Shown piece after piece: positions 28,001 to 40,000 of a stretch of 64,000 nt of DNA. The position numbers and the translations under genes are program-made. Each line of letters starts with the position of its first letter. Positions within the stretch are counted from its first letter, which is position 1. The notes below the pieces were generated by a model. It saw nothing but the letters and a program-made list of their open reading frames with translations, ran no database searches and was not told the origin of the DNA. The DNA is from Siphonodentalium dalli (taxonomy: Eukaryota > Mollusca > Scaphopoda > Gadilida > Siphonodentaliidae), in NCBI GenBank assembly GCA_032622095.1, contig CP136067.1, positions 95,782,707-95,846,706 on the forward strand, in the 5' to 3' direction.

Positions 28001-31000
28001 AGATCTAGGAGCAATAACTCTATCTATCTCAATCACAAAAATTCTCTCCAGAGTCAAATCATATGTGTAGTTTACACACTAACCAGGGTTCCCGCTGCCC
28101 CCCAAACCCAACCCCCACCCTCATCCACCTGTATTTGATTTCCTGTATCACAATATAAATGACATGATATGATATGCGTATTATTTGAATCGCGATACAT
28201 TGCATTCACTGTGAATGGATACAGCCCTACTTTTTTGGGGACCTTTAATATTATGTTTGTTTGATGGGGTTATTTAATTGATTCTAAATGAACTGTCTCT
28301 TAATCATGACAAATTTGCCTTATTACTCTGATAGTGTAAGAAAGCATAGACATAACAAATATCCCATTATAATAAAATAGAGGCATACATAACCAATAAA
28401 CATGTGAAGCTCTGTGGTCCAGTTGTTAGCACGATAGACTTGTCTTAGCTGTCAACAGATCAAGATGAGTTCACAGCCCGATGATGGTCTAATGTTATAA
28501 CTTATATAAATGGTATGGACCTATAATTCACGTACAATTTGAATACAATAAAATCATGGATATTTGTAATTCTGTAAGTAGATTTCAAGAATTCTTAGAC
28601 AAACATATCTCTGAGTCTGATTAATCACGATTGTTTGCATTCGTAAAATGTTTTCAATATTTCCATGGCTACCTTTGCGTGATCGGGTGAGAAATACACT
28701 GTCTTACTGTAACGTCGTTGGGGGGAATTGTACAAAAGCAGCAAGACAACGAGTTAGGCTATAATTTCAGGCATTAATCTAATAGACCTATAGTTTAAAA
28801 TTTAGAACAAAGCATCTTCAACCTCATATTCTTTTTCACCCATCATATTGACAAGAAGGGTGATTCGAAAATATTTAAATTCTATGATTGAATCGAATCG
28901 AATCTTTGCAGGGTCCTGGTACTAACCTGTATCTGAGAGCTGTTTGACTCGAGCGCACCAAAAATCATCGGCATCACATGGGCTTTGATGTCACTCGAAG
29001 GAGTCTTACTCAATAATAGATTCATATTCTGCATAAAGATCAGTAGAATCTGTGAAATAAAAATCATTGACATTACATGAAGATCATTGTCATTACAAGA
29101 AGATCATTGTCATTACACGAAGATTATTGTCATTACACAAAGATCATTGTTATTACATGAAGATCATTGTTATTACATGAAGACCATTGTCATTACATGA
29201 AGATCATTGACATTACATGAAGATCATTAACATTACATGAAGATCATTGTCATTACATGAAGATCATTGTCATTACACAAAGATCATTGTTATTACATGA
29301 AGATCATTGTTATTACATGAAGATCATTGTCATTACATGAAGATCATTGTCATTACACTTTTGAACACAGGTATAAGCTCTGGTAGGATATGTTTAACAC
29401 TCACCTGTACGGGAGTCTGTATTTTGAACACAGGTATAAGCTCTGGTAGGATATGTTTAACATATTCTTTATCGTTACTCTGCTGAGCGATCTCGAGGAT
29501 GTCGGGTAAAACAAACGGAATCATGTCGTGGTTGATGCACTCGTTAAACAGAGATGGAAGAATCCTCTGTAGATTCACTCTCTGAAAGGATAGAAATAGA
29601 TTATGTAGAAAACATGGATGAGAACAAGCAAATGAATGAAAGATGTCATAATTAGTAGCAAATTCTATAACTAAAAGGGGAATAACTTCATCAGAAATGA
29701 TGATCAGAACGTTATCTTCACACAACCCTTAAATATGTTAAATATGTTTGTGTGTGAACTTGGATCAATAGTTAAAATAGCTGAATCAGCCAAAATTAAA
29801 ACTTTGATTATAAATCTTTAGTTTGACACATTGCTTATTATATTTAGTTTATTACAACCTACGTTTGTAAATAAAATGACATTCAGGATCTCCTAAATGT
29901 GCAAGAAGACACCCAGCATCTTAAAGTCTCATTAAAAAATTAATTGATTTTAAATTACTAGTAGTCGCATGTTAAATATTATTATACTAATTATTTGTTT
30001 GTTATTTTCGATTGAAATTTCAACGAAATTTGAATGTGTATTATACCCGCGTTGAGTTTGACTCAACGATAATTTTAGATTATGAGTGACTTATTGCAAA
30101 TTTGGGAGATCATGTGTCATTACACATTTGATAGATCTTGGGTGACTTTTTGCATGATACAATGTGACAATGACTAATTATTCAGCATTAGTCAAAGCCA
30201 TAGTCTCCCCCTTGTTAGTTTAAGCCAAACATACTTAATGTGTTCTGTTTCTCAGACCCTTTTTTTCAAAAACCGCCATAAACAGAATGAATAGTAAAAT
30301 ATAGACAGACCTTGTTCTTATACCAATCAGAAATATAACAGTATGTTATTGTCAAATGTTTTTCCTTTGTTATGTAAACAAAAGCAAAAAATGTTACGGA
30401 ACATGGCTTTTGTTTAGATCTGGATATGGTAAACATAATGAGCGTTATTTGTTACTGTTTTCCTTATATGGAAATAATAAAGAGCATTTATATCATTTGT
30501 GTGATTAACCAATAGAATTGCACTGTGTTATGTAAACAGAAGCAAAACTTCTGTAACACGAGCAGGTTCTTGTTTACGTACAGGATCGTACGTCTTGACG
30601 ACAATATATAAAACTAAAACTATATATAGTTTAATATTCCTTCTGTTGATGGCGATTTGAACAAATATGAATATTTCTGCAATGCCTTTAAAGTGATATG
30701 AAACATTCCACATAGGTGTTCCCAGAAGAAATAACAAATATTCATGCCAAAATAAGTTATTTTCAGAAATTTGTTGTAAACGAAATTCATGCAGTGACTA
30801 TTAACGCAATCATTGCCGTAATGTTTATGGCCAATAACATGTCCCGAATAAATTTTAACAAAACAGTCTGTTGTACAACTCAACTACATACAGTTTAAAC
30901 AAATCCAGAAGAAAACTTAATCATCAGAGATAACAAATTGAATTATCAGATACAAGTTTAAATGTGTCTAGCTAGATTTATGATCAGTAGTCTTCCTTTG

Positions 31001-34000
31001 TCAAGCGGCAGGAATATTGATAATTCTTAATTTCAGTGAGCGATAAAAAGCACCCAACATAGCCTATTTTTATGAGGGGCAGGTGTCTGAGAAAGACAAC
31101 ATTAATTCTGTTTGGCAAAATAACTGATTTTAGGAAGTCTTTTGAAGAATTGAGATTTCTGTATATTTTCAAATCAATGAATATAGGATCCCATGAAGAA
31201 TTGAGATTTCTGTATATATAATAACCTTTTGTCGTTTAACTATGATTTTTTGTCCTTTGAAGAATTTAGATTTCCGTATATTTTCTTAACAATGAATTTA
31301 GGATCACATAGAGATTTGATATTTCTGTATATATTCTAACCTTTTGTTGTTTAACTATGATTTGTTGTCCTTTGAAGAATTAAGATTTCTGTATAATTTC
31401 TTAACAATGAATTTAGAATCAAATGAAGAATTGAGATTTCTGTATATTTGTTTAGCTATGAATTCAGGATCCCATGAAGAATTGAGATTTCTGTATATAT
31501 TCTCACCTTTGGTAGTTTAACTATGATTTTAGGAAGTCCTTTGAAGAACTGAGATTTTTGTAGATTGTCTTGTTGGAAGAGTGAATCTAAATACTGAAGG
31601 GTCATACAACCAACATCTTCTTCGAAGTATGGAATCTACAACAAATGAAAAAAGTAAACTTTTGAGAAAACCATAAGCAGTAACAAATATATTGAGAGCT
31701 CCAGAAACAAGAGATACAATAAAATTTAATTTAAATCCTAAGTTCTAATGCTACATTATCATCAGCTTCGTACAACAGAAAAATGTGTTAGAAACAACTG
31801 AAAAGTGTGTTAGAAATAACTGAATAATGTGTTAAAAACAACTGAAAAATGTGTCGGAAACAACTGAAAAATGTGTTAGAAAACTGAAAAATGTCTTAGA
31901 AACAACTGAAAAATGTCTTAGAAACAACTGAAAAATGTGTTAGAAATTACTAAATATTGTGCGAGAAACTACTGAAAAATGTGTTAAAATGTGTTAACAA
32001 GTTAGAAACTGTTAACAAATGTGTTAAGAACATCTGAAATGTGTTAGAAACAATTGAAAAATGTGTTATAAACTTCTAAAAGATGTGTTAGAAACAACTG
32101 AAATAGTGTTATAAACTACTTAAAATGTGTTATATATCACATATAACCCATACACTAGGCCTATAAAAACTGAACAAAGTAATATTGGATTAAATGAAAA
32201 CAATCAATTATTACTTTCATTCAATCCAGAAGCAAGCCTGAGTTTAGTGTCTGTCATTTGCAGAATGAGGTTGCAAGAGGGTGAATTTAGTATCACTAAA
32301 TTCACCCTCTGGGGACCTCATTCTGCATGGCCTCATCTGCTATGAGAGACATAGACTCAGATTAAAGTTCCCAAATGGTGAATATTGTGATGTACACCCA
32401 TTGGGAACCTCGATTATGCAAATTTTCATCTGCCAATTTGGGGATATAGAGAAACTAAACTAAAAAATAAATAGAATCAATGTGAAAAAGTTTCTATAGA
32501 AATTTGATAATAAAGAAACTTTCCAGAGAAAATGAGGCTTAAGCAGAATGAGGTTCCCAGAGGGTGAATTTATTGATGCTAGCCCACTATGGATAGTGTC
32601 AATAAATTCACCCTCTGGGGTAGAGTTCACACTGTCCCAAAATTTTCTTGAGCCACAACCTTGGTCACTTGTGAATTTATTTTTAGCCACTTTTCATTTA
32701 TTTCAGCCACATTTTTTCAACCTATATTTTTTGGAGCACGAAAATTAACAAATTCAAATGAAGGTTGTTCCGCACTATCTCCGAAATCTAACTTTCATTT
32801 ACGATGTTAAGGATTTGAATGTTCGAGCTATGGTCACATATGCTTATGTAAATTGCGCTATCAAAACGCAGTGTGCTAACGAGTATTGCAAGTAGATGTT
32901 ACTGTTGATAAGAAATACAAGGCCTTTGTTTGACTAATGTTTGGCAATGTGAAAGCAAGACATTGAATGGATATTTTAATTGAGTACAAACAGGAAACCC
33001 ATTCACTGAATGTGATAAAATTACAACCAGTCGCTGTGGCATAAGCCGAGAATCAATTAGCATTTTCTTTCAATCAGACTGTCTCGTAGCCGGATAGTGT
33101 TACCGGATTGTTAAACTTAATATATCCGATAGAAATTAAGAGCCACACATACCAATTCTTTGAGCACATTAATTTGTACCAACCTTACATAACTGGTCAG
33201 GATCTGGCCGCACTGAAGGCTCGGCATTTAACAGCATCTTCACATAATCACGGAGCTGAGCCGGAATGCAGTTCAAAATCCCTCCTCTCAACTTTCTCAG
33301 CTGTGGGGAAAGTGTGATATCATAAGCATTATAGACAGGGTCAATGGCCAAATTTTTTCGTCAATGCCCAAATAAAATTGCATATGGCCAAAAAGTTTCA
33401 AGTCAATAATCACCTCTCTGAATATCGCCAGATCACATTGAAAGCAAGCCTGCAAATAGCGTGTCTGTCATATGCAGAATGAGATCCCCAGAGGGTGAAT
33501 TTAGTGATACTATCCCGCATAGCGGGCTAGCATCACTAAATTCACCCTCTGGGGACCTCATTCTGCTTAGGCCTTCAACTGATATGGCAGACCTAGGATC
33601 AGATTGAAGTTCCCCAGTTGAAGTTGGTGATGTTCACCCATTGGGCACCTCAATTATGAATTTTATCTTCTGCAAATTAGGGGATATAGAAACTTCCTAG
33701 AATGGAAAAGTAACTAAAAACAATCTTAATTTGATGCTATAGATACTTCCCAGAAGATGAAGCCTAAGCAGAATGAGGTCTCCAGAGGGTGAATTTGGTG
33801 ATGCTAGCCCATTTTGCGGGATAGCATCACTAAATTCACCCTCTGGGGACCTCATTCTGCAAATGACAGACACACTATTTGATTGAAAGACTACAAGCCT
33901 GGATATAGTGTGTCTGACATTTGCAGAATGAGGTCCAGAAAGAATGAATTTAGTCACACTATCCCACATGTCGCTCTAGCATCACCAAATTCACCCTCTG

Positions 34001-37000
34001 GGATCCTCATTCTGCTTAGGCATCAACTGCTATGCGAGACCTAGGATCAGATTGAAGTTTCACAGTTGAAGTTGGTTATGTTCACCCATTAATCACCTTG
34101 ATTTAACTTCTGCAAATTAGGGGATATAGAAACTGAACAGAAGGGAAAAAGTTACGAAAAATAATGTTAATTTGAGACTATAGACGTAGATGAGGTCTAA
34201 GCATAATGAGGTCCCCAGAGGGTGAATTTGGTGATGCTAGCCTGCTGTGTGGATAGCATCACTAAATTCACCCTCTGCGGACCTGATTCTGCTGATGTCA
34301 GACACACTATATCCAGGTAACTGTCGACAGCAGTCAATCAGTAGCTGGCCACCCATGCTTGTCTGGATAACAATTTATCAGAAGTTACACATGCTTTCAT
34401 ATCAAAACAATGATGATTAGCTGCTAGAACGGTGCACTCTCCCAATCAATAGACAATACCTTATGGCTTAATGGTTTCAACAATAGGCAAATGTTTGCTC
34501 ATTTATATTTGTATACAATGTAAGCTACATGGGCTACCATCACTAAATTCACCCTCTGGGGACCACATTCTGCATGGCCTCATCTGCTATGGGAGACATA
34601 GACTAAGATAGAAGTTCCCAAATGGTGAATATTGTGACTTACACCCATTGGGAACCTCGATTATGCAATGTGTCGTCTGCCAATTTTGGGTTATAAAAGA
34701 AACTAAAAAAAAAAAAATTGAAATTTTATAATAAAGAAACTTTCTAGAGAAGATAAGACCTAAGCAGAATGAGGCTCCCAGAGGGTGAATTTGGTGATGC
34801 TAGCTGCTATGCGAGATAGCGTCACTAAATTCACCACTGGTGACCTCCTTCTGCAAATGACAGGTACAGTAGTGCCCTAAGTAATCGACTGCTTAACCAC
34901 AGCAGAATTATGGGTAACTTTTCAGGATTTAGTCGGAAATATGGCAACAAGCCATATTTACGACTAAATCCTGAAAAGTTACCCATAATTCTGCTGTAGT
35001 TAAAGAGTCGATTACTTAGGGCATTACTGTACACTAAACTCAGGCCTGATATTGCAGCTCTCATCTGAGCACACTTGGAGTATAAATTTTGTCATCTCAA
35101 AATTTATTTTATTTTGAGATGAAAAATCGAAACGGTATTTCCAATATGTAACTCCACTTAAATAGTTGGCCGGACCTCATAATGACAGGTGCCGGCGCCC
35201 AGAGTGGCGGCCATCTCATCCAGGCCTGAGAATAAGGTCTAGCATCCTGCATAGTGGGCTAGCATAACTAAATTCACCCTCAGGGGACCTCATTCTGCTA
35301 AGGCCTCATCTTCTCTGGAAAGTTTCTTTATTATCAAATATCTATAGAAACTTCTTCACATAGATTCTATTTCTTTTTCAGTTTAGTTTCTCTATATCCC
35401 CAAATTGGCAGACGACATATTGCATAATCGAGGTTCCCAATGGGTCACCATTTGGGAACTTCAATCTGAGTCAATGTGTCCCAAAGAAGATGAGGCTATG
35501 CAGAACAAGGTCCCCAGAGGGTGAATTTGGTGATTCTAGACCGCTATTCGGGATAGGGTCACTAACCCTCTGGGAACCTCATTCTGAAAATGACAGGCAC
35601 ACTAAACTCGGGCTTGGTCTCATTCTGATCCTCTATAACTTAGCCATTTATGCATGAATTTTGATAATTTATGATATGACAGTTTACTACAATGTGCAGC
35701 AGATGCACACAGACAATGAGGGCCTGCACCAACTTTCTTTCTTACCAGAATCATGGCCCTTATTTTTTATTTATAGATATTTTATGGCCAGAAGCTTAAT
35801 ATGTTGAACAAACATCAGGCGATTCAATTCATATTTGATACATGTATCTTTCACAACAATATCTCAGGTCATCGAAGAATTTCCAACACATTAATACTAG
35901 TTTCATGTAAAGAAGCAAGTATGCAAATAGTGTGTCTGTCATTTGAGTATGAGGTCCCCAGAGGGTGAATTTATTGATGCTATATATCCCGCAAAGCGGG
36001 CCAGCATCACCAAATTCTCCTTCTGGGAACCTCATTCTGCTTAGGCCTCATCTTCTTGGAAGTATATAGTCTCAAATTAACATTGTATATAGTTAACTTT
36101 TCCCTTCTGTTCAGTTGTGTTGGGCTTGATAGACTGTTCCAAAACCATGCACATACAACTTTTTATTCATGTTTATAAAATGTTGGAATATTTCAAATGG
36201 TACAAAATAATTCCCTAATTTGCAGAAGATAAAATGCATAATCGGGGTGACTAATGGGTGAAGATTACAAACTTCAACTGGGGAAATTCAATCTGATCCT
36301 AGTTCTCCCATAGCAGTTGAGACCTAAGCAGATGAGGTTCCCAGAGGGTGAATTTTGTAGTGCTAGCCTGCCATGTGGGTTAGCGTCACTAAATTCACCC
36401 TCTGGGAACATCATCTGCTTAGGTCGCAAATGGCAGACACACTATGCAGGCTTGTTAAGAAGTTGAGATGAAGACACAATAATACCTCTTCTGAGTTCTT
36501 TTTGAAAGCTGACAGCTCATTCCGACATTCAAATAACGTTTTCCCTCTGTTGAATACTGAGTAGACTAGTACCCCATAGGAGAACATGTCACTGGCTAGA
36601 CCGCATATCAAAGTTAGAGCGTATTCTGGAGCCAAATAGTCGAGGTTAGGCTGTATCACATACGGCAGACTAGGACTCCATTCTTTGAATGGATATAGTG
36701 GCTGAAATAAAAGAAAGTGAAGTCATGCTTGCTTATACTGTATAGAGTAATGCCCTAAATAATCGAATCCTTAATCACAGCAGAATTATGGGTATTTTTT
36801 CAGGATTTAGTCGGAAATATGGCTTGTTGCCATTCATCGGAAAGCTCTCGGGGTGAGAGCTTTCCGATGAATGGCAACAAGCCATATTTCCGACTAAATC
36901 CTGAAAAGTTACCCATAATTCTGCTGTAGTTAAGGAGTCGATTAATTAGAGCATTACTGTATATACAGCTCAATCACGTAAGCAATAGTCCACACTCGGG

Positions 37001-40000
37001 GCAATGATCACAGGTATAGGTGAGTATGTTACTAATGCTCCTTGCAGTGACACCTATCATGATGGCTTCATAGTGGCGGTGTTTGGTGTTTGTAAAAACT
37101 CATGACAGCATATATCACCGACAGTGAGGAGGCTTTACGAAGTGGCGTTTGATGTTTATAACATAACATAAATATGACAGTGAGCTTGTGCCGAGACCAC
37201 TACCCTTCGTGTGGTGCTACTAAAAATAAGAGCGAGAATTTTAATAACAGCGGGTTGCAACATTATTACGCCGCCAGCTAAATCGAGCCAGACATGATCC
37301 GAGGTGACCAACATGTTGACAAACAAATGTAAGGTGAGTAAATATCCGGTGGGGAATTATACGGGCGAGGAAATGTCCTAATTGTTAAAATACTGGAAAT
37401 ACTGTTTATTTATGCCATGCAAGGACCAATTCTTGATAATCTTCAACAGTGCCACCGGAAAATAAAACAGTGCCAAAAAGCACAATATACTGTTATACAA
37501 TAATACTGATTAGTCGGTTACCAAATTTATCCACTTTATCAACAGATAATCAATTATCTGATTAATCGTGGCAGCCCTATAAATTAAGTCATGCAAAATA
37601 AATTTCCCATTTCTTATGTTGAACTTATCAAAACATTATTATTCCTTATTTTTATGATAATCACTTTCTGATCAGCAGAGTTGAAATTACTGCACTAGCT
37701 AAGCAGAAGTCAAAAACTGCTATTTCCCAGTTCCTATTCCTAATTTTATAATATTCACTGCCTGATCAGCAGATTTGGTATTTGCCTAGCAGTAGTCAAA
37801 AGCTGATATTTTCCAGTTACCATTCCTCATTTTATAATACTCACTGCCTGAGTTGGCATCAGCCTAGATCATACCATGAAATCTCTACTATTGCTAACGC
37901 CTAAAGAGATCATTTTCCACCAGTACAAAACCTTGGAACTTTTTGCATGCCGGGTATATATTTCGTAGTTATTATCTGTTCCTTAATAATGTACTTCATA
38001 TTCACTGCCTGATCAGCAGATTTGGTATTTGCCTAGCAGTAGTCAAAAGCTTATATTTTCCAGTTACCATTCCTCATTTTATAATACTCACTGCCTGAGT
38101 TGGCATCAGCCTAGATCATACCATGAAATCTCTACTATTGCTAACGCCTAAAGAGATCATTTTCCACCAGTACAAAACCTTGGAACTTTTTGCATGCCGG
38201 GTATATATTTCGTAGTTATTATCTGTTCCTTAATAATGTACTTCATTGAAGGTGACGGTCCCAACTCGAAATTGCATGCTTATCTGTGACTTTTCTGAGC
38301 CGATATCGCAATAAACATTGAATTAATTACCCAGGAGAAATTCCATAATTGAATGCGACACAAAGCAAAATCGTTCACAAAGTCACTTAAATCGTGAAAT
38401 TTCGAGTTAGGACCCTCACCCACAGAGAAGTACAAATATTAAGGAACATACAATAACTAAGAAATATATTGCCTGCATTATTTTTTCAACTTCATGAGGT
38501 AAAAAAATATATACCTGTGTTTCTGGTGACATGCAAGAAAAAAATAGGGGACGGCGGGTGGCTTTTCATTATGCGCAAAATAAATATGAATACCACCCCG
38601 CTCCCACTCTTCTTCTCCTTGTTTGTAATGTACTATAAAATAATAAAACTAAGTACATAATATTAGAATATACATGTAATTTAATTTATTGTTTTATTGA
38701 ATAAAACATGAAAAAATTTATTTGATTCATCTGTGACCTAACTTAAGTGTGGTATAATTTCCAGTTTAATAGTACATGCGATGTGTCCATTTTTTCAGAA
38801 ATGAATCAGTTTACAAGGAAAATAAAATCGGATGCGTAATAATTTAGCAAAATCAATCAAATGAAAATGGTCGGGGGCACCGGAATAGGGGCGGGCGGGT
38901 CACCAGAAATGCAGATCTTTTTTAATTTGGCCTAAGGTTCCCTGTCAAAACTTTAAACAGTTCCAAGTTTTTGTACTGGTGGAATATGATCTCTACGGGA
39001 GTTAGCCAGAGTAGAGATTCATGGCATGATCTAGCATTAGCCTAGCAGAAATCAAAAGCTGATATTTTCCAGTTCCCATTCCTAATTTTATAATACTCAC
39101 TGCCTGATCAGCAGAGTTGGCATTAGCTAAGCAGAAATCAAAAGCTGCTAATTTCCAGCTCCCATTCTTGTTTATCATGACACTCTCTGGACAGATGTTG
39201 TGATGCATCATCTTCACGTCATTGTGTAGAAAGGCTAATGCTTCCGTCAGCTGAAAAATTTACATAATTTTACTCATTCCAGCAATAACACGGTGGGGAA
39301 TCACCTGGTTTTGAGTTGATGAGTATAATGCATTCAAAATGGCCGAGGCGATCGCAAACGTGACCAGAAATGAGGAAAAAGGTAATAAACTAGTATAATG
39401 TATTTTGGCTGCTACGGGAATATGCTATACTATTTTTCAAACAAGCCAATACATGTACCTCATTTGTGTCACAGTTGTTTGCTCTAACATTCTGACCAAT
39501 GTTGTCAGTTGAAGGATTCTCCTAGATGTATGAACTTGTGTATAATCCACGAACCTCTGACTGGCAAGAATGTTATAGAAAACTACTGAGTATTTCCGAA
39601 CAAATAAGGTATCAACTAGTTTTAAAAATAAACTGGCATATGCTCTTAACAGTCAAAATGCTATGTTTTGTGTAAGTTCCTCATATATTTAGTTTTTGTG
39701 GGTTTGCACATTTTGAATGTGTGGTACTCACCAACCTCAAAACCACGTGATTATGAGTCTACATAGAGGATCTACAACGAGTCCCCAGTTTATAGCGAAG
39801 TTAAAAAAAGAGTCCAGTAAATAGTAGATTCTATTTATTACTTGATCCAAAACCTCCATAAATCATAATTAAAGCAACAAATGGGACGTAAAACTAACAA
39901 CAGCTTCTATAAAGCCTGCGATGACGTTTCACATAACGATTTGTTGTTTGCCTCCAAAAATAAATAGTCCCAGATAAATAAGACTCTTTGGCATATTTAA

